NCBI RefSeq assembly: GCF_002923755.1
Contig: NZ_PGFZ01000001.1
Coordinates: 54,307 to 89,272, forward strand
DNA: 34,966 bases
Source of the DNA: Methylovulum psychrotolerans
GTDB lineage: Bacteria > Pseudomonadota > Gammaproteobacteria > Methylococcales > Methylomonadaceae
Direction of reading: 5' to 3'
In this document: positions 1 through 7,820 of the stretch, piece after piece
Layout of the letters: every line of letters begins with the position of its first letter
How positions within the stretch are numbered: the stretch's first letter is position 1
The notes under the pieces: generated by a model
Seen by the model: the letters and a program-made list of their open reading frames with translations, nothing else
Told to the model about the DNA's origin: nothing
Databases searched by the model: none
Program-made: the position numbers and the translations under genes

Positions 1-827
1 GGGGGGATGAAAGCGGGCGGCGGCGGGGTGGCGGCAGTGGCGGTGATGGGGGTGTAGGGCAGGTATTCGCGGGCGATGAGTTTGGCTAGGGCATCGTAAA
101 ATTCTAGGTAAAACTTGGGCGTGACGATGCCGCTGTCGATCCATTCTTCGGTTTTTTGGAAGGGCAGGGGCACGGGTAGGGTGACACCAGCAAAGCCGGC
201 TTGTACCCAGGTGGATTGTTTTTCGGACAGGCTGAAGGTGGCGGACATGACCACTTCGGTGAAATTGGCTTTGGGCGAGAAAATGATGGTCACTTTGATG
301 AACATCATTTTGTTTTTGTTATCGGGGGCGGGGTGCAGCCCGGTCGCGGAAATGATTTCGGAGGCGGCATCGGAATGGTCGACCTGATAGTTGGAGATGA
401 TCAGCAGGCGTTTGATGGCATCGTAGGTCAGTGGTTTGGCGAACGGGAATATTTGTTTTTGGTAGCAGTGGGTGGCGGGGGTACTGCCGACAGGCGCTTC
501 TACGTCCGGCAGAAAGCAGAACGAGGACGAGGAGTCTTGGACGCGGCCTTGCGGGTCGAAGACGATGGTAAGTTTGTTGGCGTTGAGGGTTTGTTTTTCG
601 GGGTGGCTCTCGCGTTCGGTGATCTCCCAGATGGCGTGGTCACGGTCGGTGTATTGGAGGAACGGCAGATGTCCGGCTAAGGTTTTGTTGACCTCGGCCA
701 CACCCATGCCGGGCAGGATTTTTCCGGCGACCGAAGCCAGCGGGGGGATGGTGCTGGCTTTTTTTACAGGTTCAGGGGTGCAAGCCGCCAATAGCAAGGC
801 GGTAAGGAGGTAGACGCGTTTGTTCAT
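1..827 (-). CDS. Lipoprotein of unknown function (C-terminal end outside the window)
   Basis: An open frame of 275 codons runs from an ATG at 827-825 to the left edge with no stop, so the gene is partial. The N-terminus MNKRVYLLTALLLAACTPEP is a short lipoprotein signal with a clean lipobox (L-A-A-C), so the mature protein should be lipidated at Cys16 and envelope-anchored. An AGAGG ribosome site lies just upstream of the ATG. The mature part has no motif that I recognise; the visible C-terminal end is Pro/Ala-rich. It is the first of three exported proteins on this strand. The frame is convincing because it gives coherent protein through 820 bases, while the plus-strand frames in the same stretch are short and low in complexity. 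Confidence 0.8.
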   Translation of the reverse strand, partial: MNKRVYLLTALLLAACTPEPVKKASTIPPLASVAGKILPGMGVAEVNKTLAGHLPFLQYTDRDHAIWEITERESHPEKQTLNANKLTIVFDPQGRVQDSSSSFCFLPDVEAPVGSTPATHCYQKQIFPFAKPLTYDAIKRLLIISNYQVDHSDAASEIISATGLHPAPDNKNKMMFIKVTIIFSPKANFTEVVMSATFSLSEKQSTWVQAGFAGVTLPVPLPFQKTEEWIDSGIVTPKFYLEFYDALAKLIAREYLPYTPITATAATPPPPAFIP

Positions 828-939
828 TAGCCTCTCGCTTATTATTTTTGTTGTCTTGAAGGCGGTAAAAATAACGTTTTGGTGGTGTTTGCGTCAAGCG
901 TTTAATTGTTTGCTGGCGCAGTCCCACGCGCTTGGGGGC

Positions 940-1344
940 CTAATGTGGGTATAGGGGCGGGAGGGCGGGTGCGTCTATGGGGCGGTTGTCGCTGTTGACG
1001 GTGCTGGTGCGCAGGTAGCTGACGATGTAGTTCATGATCATTTCGGCGGCTTCGGGTTTTTGGCTGGCGACGGCGATTTGGACGTAGGTGCTTTTGTCGA
1101 GGCGGTGGCAGTTGACCAAGGCGACGCTTTGCTCGCCGAAGCCGCCGATGGTGCCGTTGCCGTGGTCTTCTATTTCCAAATTCATTTTGTCCATGATTTC
1201 GCGGCTTTTGAGCTGGCAGGCTTCAAAGCTGAGTTCATTGCGCATAAAGCTGGAGGCCATCAGCGCGGGCGGTGCGGCGTAGCCGGGTGCGGCGGTGCAG
1301 AGGCTGAGCAGGGTTAAGGCAAGGGCGGTTTGGGGGCGTTGCAT
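940..1344 (-). CDS. Small secreted/periplasmic protein, unknown function
   Basis: The protein has 134 residues from the ATG at 1344. An upstream in-frame ATG at 1401 exists, but the 1344 start has an AAGGA ribosome site and begins directly with a Sec signal peptide (MQRPQTALALTLLSLCTAAPGYA, cleavage after A-Y-A). The mature protein has two cysteines (in FEACQ and LVNCH) that could form a disulfide, and a region of mixed helix and strand around HGNGTIGGFGEQSVALVNC. I do not recognise the family. It lies between two lipoprotein genes on the same strand, but the gaps are large enough for separate promoters. Confidence 0.7.
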   Translation of the reverse strand: MQRPQTALALTLLSLCTAAPGYAAPPALMASSFMRNELSFEACQLKSREIMDKMNLEIEDHGNGTIGGFGEQSVALVNCHRLDKSTYVQIAVASQKPEAAEMIMNYIVSYLRTSTVNSDNRPIDAPALPPLYPH

Positions 1345-1433
1345 ACTGAATCCTTGTGGTAATGGGTGATGTCTTGCGGCCTTAGGTGCGGCGGCGGACA
1401 AGATTATAACCCTATTTTTCGGACAAGGTAGGG

Positions 1434-1455
1434 GGGCAAGCGGTTTTGCTTGCCC
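1434..1455. repeat. Short palindrome, GGGCAAGCGG/TTGCCC family
   Basis: GGGCAAGC and GCTTGCCC form perfect 8-base arms around a GGTTTT loop between two minus-strand genes. Related palindromes sit at 12101-12120, 12209-12229, 31750-31777 and 31859-31882. The family is intergenic and REP-like. Here it could also act as a weak terminator for the gene ending at 1513. Confidence 0.6.
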
Positions 1456-1512
1456 GTTACAATTTGAATGCTTGACGGTAACGCTAAGCGCTTGACCATC
1501 AAGTCATGGTGG

Positions 1513-2094
1513 TTATGGCATTAAGGCGGCTTGTAACAAGCCCATGGTGGAAGCGCCGCCCTGAGCCTGCACATATTGCAAAATGACCGGAATAAATCGG
1601 CTGACCATGCTGGAATTCAAGCCCAGTTGTTGGAATGACCCTGCCAGCATCGCCAAATTCCCTAATTCACTGCCTGAGCCTAAGGCTGTGGCGGCCGCAC
1701 CCAGCAGCCCCCCCGAATTGCCCAACGCCGGGGCGGCAGACAGTAATTGCGTTATCTCTGGAACGGCTTGGCTGACTTTGCCGAAACTGGTCGGATTCAT
1801 GCTCCGTTTGGCGAGTGAGAAAATCGACCCGGCGCCGCCAAGGGCTTGTTGATGGGAGATGCCGAGTTGTTGGACGAGAATATTCACCAGTTTAGGTGTT
1901 TGGGCGGCGGCAGGGGTGACACCCATCCGGTTGCCGAGCATACCGATGGCTTCTCTGGCCGCAATTTGCTCCGCCACCGTTTTTATTGACGGGGCAGGCT
2001 GGTTGGCCGCTGCCCTGCCGCCCATGGGTGAAGAGGCGCAGCCGTTGAGTACGGCGACTAAGCCAAAGGCCGCGAGGGTGATGACTGTTTTCAT
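1513..2094 (-). CDS. DUF2780-family lipoprotein
   Basis: The protein has 193 residues. The N-terminus MKTVITLAAFGLVAVLNGCAS carries a lipobox (L-N-G-C) and is probably lipidated at Cys19. The rest matches the pattern of DUF2780 (VcgC/VcgE) proteins as I know it: a segment LVNILVQQLGISHQQALGG, then GSIFSLAKRSM, then an A-A-P-A-L glycine-rich linker, then AMLAGSFQQLGLNSSMV and VILQYVQAQGG. The function of the family is not established. The recurring helix-G-L-G/helix blocks suggest a small alpha-helical repeat fold. It ends next to a palindrome of the dispersed repeat family. Confidence 0.8.
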   Translation of the reverse strand: MKTVITLAAFGLVAVLNGCASSPMGGRAAANQPAPSIKTVAEQIAAREAIGMLGNRMGVTPAAAQTPKLVNILVQQLGISHQQALGGAGSIFSLAKRSMNPTSFGKVSQAVPEITQLLSAAPALGNSGGLLGAAATALGSGSELGNLAMLAGSFQQLGLNSSMVSRFIPVILQYVQAQGGASTMGLLQAALMP

Positions 2095-2280
2095 TGCTGG
2101 AATCCTAATAGTAGGGTTAAAAGATCGGGGTATGCGGGATAGGTAAGGATTATAGCCTTATTTGGGTCGGGGCATGTAGTGGTGAGCATTGCCGTTAAAG
2201 GTGAAAATACGCTTAGTGGACGGTAAGGCCGAATGGCTTTACTATAAGCGTAATAGAAATATCACTTTACAGGATTGTTG

Positions 2281-2994
2281 ATGATGGAAATTTTGCCTAT
2301 ATTAGGTAAATATAAGGTGTTTTGTGATGAGAGTTGTCATTTTGAGTACGATAATGCCGATGTGATGGTGCTGGGCGCAATAGCTTGTCCAGAAGAGAGT
2401 GTCGAGGGTATTGTCCGTAAAATTAAATCTTTACGTTACCAGTATAATTATAAAGCTGAACTAAAATGGCCAAAGTTACATGGTAAGCAGTTGGATTTTT
2501 ATAAAGCGTTAATTGATCTGTTTTTAGAGGCGGATGTTTTACGTTTTAAGGCTATTGTGGCGGATAAGAAATCCTTAGCATTTGGTCAGTTTAATAAGAG
2601 CTCTTATGAGGATTTTTATTGCACAATGTTTTATTACGCTGTGCGGGATTTTCTGCGGCAAGAGGGGCATTACAAGCTGTATTTTGGTTATAGCGATAGG
2701 CAAAGTAGGGATAGGGTTAACAAATTGCTGGCGGTGCTGCCGCACCCGTCTGATGGGGAGATAAACGCTTACATTATCCGTTCTCACGAGTCGCAACTTA
2801 TGCAATTGTGCGCTTTGTTGGTTGGGGCGTTGTCCTATCGTAACCGTTTGGATATTGCCCATGAAAGTCAGGTAAAGAATGAATTGCTGAGTTATCTTGA
2901 GCTAAAGCTCCGCGATTCTTTAGCGGGAGGTACGCCTTTGGAAGGGCAAAAATGGGCGGTTTTTCGGTTTCCGTCTGAGGGGGCGGTATGTTGA
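2281..2994 (+). CDS. DUF3800 domain protein
   Basis: The protein has 237 residues. I chose the ATG at 2281 because an AGGA site lies at 2271-2274; the frame is open a little further upstream from TTG codons, and an adjacent ATG lies at 2284. The N-terminus has the F-C-D-E-S signature typical of DUF3800 (usually Y/F-x-D-E-S/A-G), followed by a hydrophobic strand (MVLGAIAC), a K-W-x-K-L-H motif and a later Y-F-G-Y-S-D segment. The role of DUF3800 is not settled; it is common in mobile and accessory islands. The gene is visibly AT-richer than its neighbours, which suggests transfer. Its stop overlaps the start of the next gene by 7 bases, so the two are very probably co-translated. Confidence 0.75.
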   Translation: MMEILPILGKYKVFCDESCHFEYDNADVMVLGAIACPEESVEGIVRKIKSLRYQYNYKAELKWPKLHGKQLDFYKALIDLFLEADVLRFKAIVADKKSLAFGQFNKSSYEDFYCTMFYYAVRDFLRQEGHYKLYFGYSDRQSRDRVNKLLAVLPHPSDGEINAYIIRSHESQLMQLCALLVGALSYRNRLDIAHESQVKNELLSYLELKLRDSLAGGTPLEGQKWAVFRFPSEGAVC

Positions 2995-3530
2995 CTCCGC
3001 CATTATCGTTGGGTACGGTGGAGGCCGGCAGGCTGTTTGATTTTTTATACGGGTATTTTCACCGTGATTTTGTCGCGCAAAAAACGCATTTGAACCAGTC
3101 TATTTATGTTGACCCAAGAAGTTGGCGGTTAGATGAGGGTAAGGAAGCGGCTTTTTGGCATTTGACCACCCGTGAGCAGACACGGCAGGTACGCCAAGGC
3201 AACCGTTATGTTCCGGTAAGGGAGCGTTTACCTGATTATGCCCGTTCTGAACGGATTGAATGGGTAAAGCAAATTATAGATAACCATAATCATGCGTCCA
3301 TTAAGCTGTTTTATTATCGGGAAAATAATTCTAACCGGGATGTCCGTTTGTATCTTTGGGCGTATCAGGATGATTTTGTGGTTATTTTACAGAAAATTGG
3401 CCGCAACGGCGCATTTTTGGTCACCAGTTTTTATATAGACCAAGCGCATAAGCGTCAAGATTACCACAAGCGTCACCAAGACTATGTCAGTCATGCCGAT
3501 GAGGCGTTGGTCGGTTGCGAGTGGTTTTAG
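2988..3530 (+). CDS. Unknown protein, possibly a BECR-fold (barnase/RelE-like) nuclease
   Basis: The protein has 180 residues and starts inside the 3' end of the DUF3800 gene. No family is certain. The C-terminal part (LYLWAYQDDFVVILQKIG, then FLVTSFYIDQAHKRQDYHKR) shows a beta-rich core ending in a T-S-F-Y-I-D strand and a basic helix, which resembles C-terminal domains of phage-type barnase/EndoU/colicin-E5/RelE nucleases. This is a pattern-level resemblance only. The charged middle (RQVRQGNRYVPVRERLPDYARSERIEW) could bind nucleic acid. Co-translation with DUF3800 and low GC suggest a two-gene accessory cassette. Confidence 0.65.
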   Translation: MLTPPLSLGTVEAGRLFDFLYGYFHRDFVAQKTHLNQSIYVDPRSWRLDEGKEAAFWHLTTREQTRQVRQGNRYVPVRERLPDYARSERIEWVKQIIDNHNHASIKLFYYRENNSNRDVRLYLWAYQDDFVVILQKIGRNGAFLVTSFYIDQAHKRQDYHKRHQDYVSHADEALVGCEWF

Positions 3531-3967
3531 TGGGAGGGTAAAAGTTGGTCGTCTGGAAGGGGTATTTTCATAGCACCTAAAGCCGTAGATACGTTTAAGT
3601 ACAAGTAATTGATTATAATCCTTTTCAATTATTGGCCTGCAAAAACAGAGCCGCTTGTCGAAGGCTTTACGGTAGTATTGATACTTTTTCCAAGGCCGGA
3701 CGATGCGGCCACCTCTTTCTACCATTGGTAGGTGAGCTTCTCCACTATATCCCTGATAGCTATTTTATTCAAGAGAAATAATACGCATTTTTGCGTACTC
3801 TCCGCCCTGTCGTTATATCTCTCATAAATATTGCTTTAGCAACGCCTTTGTTTGCCAATATCTGCTGGCAGAAGGCCAAGCAGAGGTGTTTGTTTGCCCG
3901 CTGTTTTTCCCGCCACGTCGTGACACTACTATAGCCCCATGTGTTCCCCTTTTTGTGGATGTGTTTG
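3531..3967. other. Gene-poor spacer between the DUF3800 cassette and phage block 1
   Basis: I see no convincing gene here. A 112-codon frame on the minus strand has no start support and runs into the 3' end of the preceding gene. The left half is AT-rich. The only clear element is the GTCGTGAC octamer at 3917-3924. Confidence 0.5.
3917..3924 (+). promoter_or_regulatory. GTCGTGAC motif, copy A, upstream of phage block 1
   Basis: The octamer GTCGTGAC followed by two bases and TAC lies 43 bases before the ATG at 3968. The same octamer with a similar 3' flank precedes the other two phage blocks (12283, 28856). A TACTAT sequence directly follows it and could serve as a -10 box, but no good -35 is visible. 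Confidence 0.4.
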
Positions 3968-4759
3968 ATGATTGATTATTGCCTGCCGCTACTGGCGGGT
4001 AACGGGGCGAAGGTGTATTTAAGCCCGCCGCCGGGGGCGTTGTTGTGGCGGGTGGCGCGTAATACCCGCGACGCGTTTGCCGAGGGCGATGCCGCTGAGC
4101 TTATCTATGAGGGTAATGAGGTGGTGGTGTTGGATTATGCGGCCTTGAGCAATGGGGTGGCGTATTTCTATAAGGTTTTTTACTTTGACGATACGGTTTG
4201 GGATGGCCAGTTTCCGGCGCGGTCGGTTACGCCGGGGGCGTTTTTTACCGATACCTCGATAGACCCGCAAGCCTTGGTGCGTGAGCGTTTGGAGAGCGGT
4301 TTGGCGATGCTGGTCGCCAATGGGACGCTCAAGCACCGCCAGAACCGGATTCCGGTACTGACCGCCAGTCCGCAGTTGGATAAGGTGGCGTTGCCGGTGG
4401 TGACGGTGCAGTTGCGCAGCGACACGCCGGAGCAGTTGTTTGTCGGCGATGCCCTGAGCGAGGCTGAGAGCGGCTGGCTGTCGGCGGTGACGCTGGAGAT
4501 TGTGGTGTGGAGCCAACTCGGCGGTGATGAGCGTAAGGCCTTGCGTCAGGCGGTGAAGGGTTTGGTGATTGCCAATCTGGAGGTGTTTGTCCAGGCCGGG
4601 ATGCAGCAGATCCAGTTAAGCCTGAGCGATGCCGAGGAGTTTGACCGTTACCAAAGCCCGGTGTATTTGTCGCGCCTAAACTTGCAATGCCTTTGCCAGT
4701 CGGGTGTTGCCGCGACGGTGCCGTTTCCTGTCTTTTCTACTTCTGTTTCTGTGAGCTAA
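3968..4759 (+). CDS. Phage tail terminator/completion-like protein with FN3-like N-terminus
   Basis: The protein has 263 residues from ATG 3968, preceded by a GGA at suitable distance; the frame is open further upstream from a GTG at 3941. Residues about 10-85 (KVYLSPPPGALLWRVAR through VAYFYKVFYFDD) look like a fibronectin-III-type beta sandwich. The C-terminal part (RERLESGLAMLVANG, VTVQLRSDTPEQLF, VTLEIVVWSQLGGDERKALRQAVKG) resembles small tail terminator proteins, with helix and strand order as in the gpU-like fold. It lies directly before a small gene and the tail sheath, where contractile phages usually place the tail terminator. Assignment rests on position and fold pattern, not on a diagnostic motif. 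Confidence 0.6.
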   Translation: MIDYCLPLLAGNGAKVYLSPPPGALLWRVARNTRDAFAEGDAAELIYEGNEVVVLDYAALSNGVAYFYKVFYFDDTVWDGQFPARSVTPGAFFTDTSIDPQALVRERLESGLAMLVANGTLKHRQNRIPVLTASPQLDKVALPVVTVQLRSDTPEQLFVGDALSEAESGWLSAVTLEIVVWSQLGGDERKALRQAVKGLVIANLEVFVQAGMQQIQLSLSDAEEFDRYQSPVYLSRLNLQCLCQSGVAATVPFPVFSTSVSVS

Positions 4760-4761
4760 CT

Positions 4762-5067
4762 ATGAGTGATGATTCCAGCACGGCCGCTATGGTCGCTAAA
4801 GCCACTGTTAAGGCTAACCTACCCGCGCCTGCCGCCCGGCTTGCCGCCGCTCCCGAAGCGGTGGCGGTGGCCGAGGCGGCCTCTGTAGGCGTAGTTGAGC
4901 CGTTAGTCAGTTTGGCGGATTTTATGAATGTTTTGCACCAGCAAGACCGCCGCTATGAGTTGGTGGCGGCGTTTGCGAAGGCGCAGCAGCGTGCGGCACG
5001 GTGGTTTGCCACTGCCGCCGAGTATCAGGCGTGCTTTGCCGCCTTTGTTTCCCAAGCCGTGAGATAA
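4762..5067 (+). CDS. Small Ala-rich phage protein, unknown function
   Basis: The protein has 101 residues. The ATG at 4762 follows the preceding stop by two bases, so translational coupling is likely; the ribosome site is weak. The first half is Ala/Val/Pro-rich and probably disordered (VKANLPAPAARLAAAP). The second half looks like a compact helical domain (FMNVLHQQDRRYELVAAF, then AARWFATAAEYQACFAAF). It lies between the terminator-like gene and the sheath gene, so it is presumably a tail assembly or structural accessory protein. No family is recognised. Confidence 0.6.
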   Translation: MSDDSSTAAMVAKATVKANLPAPAARLAAAPEAVAVAEAASVGVVEPLVSLADFMNVLHQQDRRYELVAAFAKAQQRAARWFATAAEYQACFAAFVSQAVR

Positions 5068-5071
5068 GCCC

Positions 5072-5617
5072 ATGTCAGGATTTGATTTTAATAATACGAT
5101 TTACCAAACGCCCGTGACCGCGAGCTTTGTCGATGATTCGGCGATGAACGGCAATAGCGGGTCGGGTTTGGGTAATGTCTTGGCGATTATCGCCGAGAGT
5201 AAGAATTTGCCGCCGTTTATCCCGGTGAAATTTGGCAGTTACCGCGAGGCGTTGGCGTATCCGCTAGACCCTAGTGAGACGGTGTTGTTAAAGGCGTTGG
5301 AAAAAGCCTTTGCCCCGTCTGCCGAGGCGGCGGTGTCGGGGCCGGATTATGTGTGGGTGGTGAATCCGCGTTCGGACACCCAAGCCAGTTTGGTGCTGAA
5401 GGATGTGGGCGGCATCGATGCGATGAATGTCCACGCCAATCTTTATGGGTCGAACGGGCAGAAGATTTATTTGAGTATTGCCGCCGGGACGCTGCCGGGT
5501 ACGGTGTCGCGCACGGTGACGATTAAGAACAGCAATATTGTCGGTGCCAATAATACCGTGACCGCGAGCAATATTATCAGCGACGTGTTCACTCGCTGCG
5601 AGACAGGAGTCGAGTAG
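5072..5617 (+). pseudogene. Contractile tail sheath protein, N-terminal part (gene interrupted)
   Basis: The frame gives 181 residues. The content fits the N-terminal region of myovirus sheath proteins: an F-G-S-Y-R-E-A segment, then LLKALEKAFAPSAEA, then a strand block YVWVVNPRSDTQASLVLKD and a beta-rich domain VSRTVTIKNSNIVG. Sheath-like sequence seems to end near residue 172 (SNIISD). The last residues, TRCETGVE and the stop, come from the inserted element. The remainder of the sheath resumes at about 5835 in a frame shifted by two bases and continues to 7101. Joined, the protein would be about 595 residues, a normal sheath length. Confidence 0.75.
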
Positions 5618-5834
5618 TCCCCAGAAGCGATAGTGCCTGAGTTTTCACGAAGCGAAGCGGAAGTGAAAATGCAGGCTATACGAAATCGCGTCGAGTCATT
5701 GGAGAGCATGTGAGCCACCCCTTGTTGGGTGGCGAGCGAGTGACCAGGACGGCTGGGGCAGCCGAAGGCATAAGCGGTCGCGTGATTTTTGCTGATTGAC
5801 CGGCAAGGATGCCGAAGCAATCTTTCGCAAAAAT
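5586..5834 (+). mobile_element. Structured non-coding insertion in the sheath gene, candidate HEARO/IscB-type omegaRNA element
   Basis: About 250 bases with no long frame separate the two sheath parts; boundaries are approximate to 10-15 bases. It is packed with base-paired stems: ATAG-GCCTG at 5630-5639 pairs with CAGGC-TAT near 5672-5679, capped by TTTTCAC/GTGAAAA (5642-5648 with 5663-5669); CCACCC/GGGTGG (5715-5720, 5727-5732); GGCTG/CAGCC (5751-5755, 5759-5763); CGGCA/TGCCG (5801-5805, 5810-5814). A 5' ACTCG...CGAGT pairing is also present. The size, compact multi-stem RNA and absence of an ORF resemble solo HEARO RNAs, the guide RNAs of IscB-type IS200/IS605 elements. A small self-splicing intron is the main alternative, but I could not find group I or group II core motifs. 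Confidence 0.5.
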
Positions 5835-7101
5835 AGCGACTCCCCTTATCAGTTATGCGGGTTCGGCGACGGTGGCGACGGTGCAGACGGTGTTGTTGAA
5901 TGACGTGGCATATTTGCGGGTGACGGTGGGGACGCAGCAGACCGATTTGTCGTTTGCGGTGTATTCGTCGGTGGGCGGTTTGCTGGAGGCGTTGAACCAG
6001 ATCGACGGGGTAACGGCGGTGGTGAAAAATGCCATCCTGTTAACAAAGGCGACTGATAGGCTGGATGCGATTAAAACCGCTGCGGATCTGACGGCGGCGG
6101 GTGGGGTGACGGTGCGTTCTTTATTGGATGCGGTGATAACAGCGATTAACACCTTGTCGCCGTGGTTGAGCGCCAGCCGCACCACGGCGGCGGTGTTGGT
6201 TAAGGAGCCGGTGGTTTTTGCTTCAAAGGCGTTGACGTACAGCACTTCTGTATTGCCGACTTTTGATCAATGGCAAATGGCGTTTGACGCGCTGAAAAAT
6301 GTCCCGTGCCATTGGCTGACCTGTTTGTCGGATGCGGATGATGTCCACCAGATGCTCTCGGCACATGTCAATTATATGAGCGATGTGGCGTTTCAGGAAC
6401 GGCGCGGCATTGTCGGCATCCCCAGCGGTTCGGCGAACGACGATGCGTTGGCGAAGGCGGAGGCGCTCAATAACCCGCGCGTGTCGTTGGTGCATCAGGG
6501 CTTTTATGATTTGAACAGCGACAATTTGATGGCGATGTATCCGCCGATGGTGTTGGCGGCGTTATTGGCGGGGATGATGTGCGGGGTGACGGCGGGTACG
6601 CCGTTGACCAATAAGACGGTGGCAGTCAGTGATATGGCCAGCCGCTTGCGTAATCCGGAAGACACTGATGTGCTGTTGCCGGGTGGGGTGTTGTGTTGCT
6701 GGCGCGATTATCAGGGCAATGTGCGGGTGCTGCAATCGGTCAGCACCTCGCAGAATGCCGATAATTTTAACCAGCATGAAATGTCCACCGGGGTGGCTTC
6801 GGATTATGTCGCCCGTGCTTTGCGGGAGGCGGTCGCGCCGTTGTTGGGGGCGAAAAACACCCCGTATCTGCCTGCGCAGTTAAAGGCGGTGGTCGCTAGC
6901 CGTTTGAAGCAGTTGGCGATTCCTGAGCCTTTGGGTGAGGGGGTGATTGTCGGCGACAACACTAGCCCGGCGTGGCGCGGTTTGACCGTGACCCAGGCGT
7001 TGGACAGCAACCGCATCAGCGTCCAAGTGTCGCCCGTTATTCCGAATAATTATATCGGTATCAGTATTTATGATGTGCCGTATACCGGCACCCGCGCGTA
7101 A
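5809..7101 (+). pseudogene. Contractile tail sheath protein, C-terminal part
   Basis: This frame gives 430 residues; the first nine or so (MPKQSFAKI) come from the inserted element, and sheath sequence begins near TPLISYAG. The rest fits the middle and C-terminal (subtilisin-like and conserved C-terminal) domains of myovirus sheaths: FDQWQMAFDALKNVPCHWL, a nucleotide-fold-like strand/helix alternation (RGIVGIPSG, PRVSLVHQG), YPPMVLAALLAGMMCG, and the terminal GVIVGDNTSPAWRG...RISVQVSPVIPNNYIGISI strands that join neighbouring subunits. The ATG at 5809 sits in the insertion, so independent translation is possible but lacks a clear ribosome site. The tube gene follows 11 bases after the stop, matching contractile-tail gene order. 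Confidence 0.8.
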
Positions 7102-7112
7102 GGAGCGTCCGT

Positions 7113-7529
7113 ATGGCGACTAACCAGTTGATCCAATCCGCCAATTCGGCGGTGCTGATTTTTAATAATAAGCTTTTAGGCACCTTGCAGACGGTGCGTT
7201 TTAACGAGGATTACGCGGTGCAGCCGTATTACGGCATCGGCACTATCGACCCGATTGAGAACGTGCCGGGCGCGGCCAAGTACACCGTGACCGCAAACAT
7301 GCTGCAATTGAAAAACGACGATTTGGTGAAGAACGGCATCCAGCCCGCCACTTCGGCGGATATGTTGACCGGGTCGGTGTTTGACATTTTGCTGCTGGAC
7401 AAAGACAGCCGCCAAGTGGTGCAAAAGGCCTTAGGCTGTACGTTTGCATCGGGCGACACTGAGATTCAGACCAACCGCGTGATTACCCATAATATTACCT
7501 TTATGGCGTTGGCTATCCAACGTGTGTAA
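7113..7529 (+). CDS. Contractile tail tube protein
   Basis: The protein has 138 residues, directly downstream of the sheath, with an AAGGAG-type site before ATG 7113. The pattern is that of myovirus tube proteins: an N-terminal strand (AVLIFNNKLLGTLQTVRF), a loop YGIGTIDPIENVPGAAKYTV, a long helix/strand pair ending in DILLLDKDSRQVVQKALGC, and a final strand pair VITHNITFMALAIQRV. It would form the hexameric rings of the inner tube around which the sheath contracts. Length is typical. It is intact, unlike the sheath gene. Confidence 0.8.
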   Translation: MATNQLIQSANSAVLIFNNKLLGTLQTVRFNEDYAVQPYYGIGTIDPIENVPGAAKYTVTANMLQLKNDDLVKNGIQPATSADMLTGSVFDILLLDKDSRQVVQKALGCTFASGDTEIQTNRVITHNITFMALAIQRV

Positions 7530-7539
7530 GGGGGCGGGG

Positions 7540-7725
7540 ATGGGCTATTGGCAAAAACGCCTGCGCGAGCCCAGCACTTGGCTGGGGCTAATGCAGGTGA
7601 TGATCGCCTTTGCACTGGTCAAGTTCAGCCCTGAGCAGGAGCAGGCGGTAACATCGTTGATTTATGTGTTTTTTGGTACGGGCGCAGTCGGTATGGCCGC
7701 CCCGGATCGGCAGCACGGGGAATAG
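7540..7725 (+). CDS. Small membrane protein, holin-like
   Basis: The protein has 61 residues from ATG 7540, preceded by a GGGGCGGGG purine-rich site. It has two hydrophobic segments (LGLMQVMIAFALVKF and SLIYVFFGTGAVGMAA) separated by a charged turn SPEQEQA, with a charged N-terminus. This layout is common in phage proteins annotated as holins or lysis-cassette membrane proteins. It lies between the tail tube gene and the endolysin gene, which supports a lysis role. The family is not certain from sequence. Confidence 0.6.
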   Translation: MGYWQKRLREPSTWLGLMQVMIAFALVKFSPEQEQAVTSLIYVFFGTGAVGMAAPDRQHGE

Positions 7726-7732
7726 GGCTGGC

Positions 7733-7797
7733 GTGCCAAGGTTTTTGCTTTGGCACAGGGCTTTTGGGTGTTTGGGGCTATTGTTATCGGTAGCCCC
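7733..7797 (+). other. Two hairpins between the holin-like and endolysin genes
   Basis: GTGCCAA (7733-7739) pairs with TTGGCAC (7750-7756), and GGGGCTA (7774-7780) pairs with TAGCCCC (7791-7797). Neither is followed by a strong T-run, so these are more likely RNA-processing or attenuating structures than full terminators. Confidence 0.35.
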
Positions 7798-7820
7798 TCT
7801 CTATATAAAGAGTGGATGTT

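Noticed and set aside
201-680. 159-codon Gly-rich plus-strand frame near the left edge
   Set aside because: The minus-strand lipoprotein frame covers the same bases with a signal peptide and normal composition.
3387-3725. 112-codon minus-strand frame between the DUF3800 cassette and phage block 1
   Set aside because: No ribosome site, overlaps the end of a better supported gene and has no recognisable content.
5586-5834. Intein or group I/II intron as the explanation of the split sheath gene
   Set aside because: No in-frame protein runs through, so no intein. I saw no group II domain V nor 5' GUGYG, and no group I P7 core. An intron cannot be fully excluded without a covariance scan.
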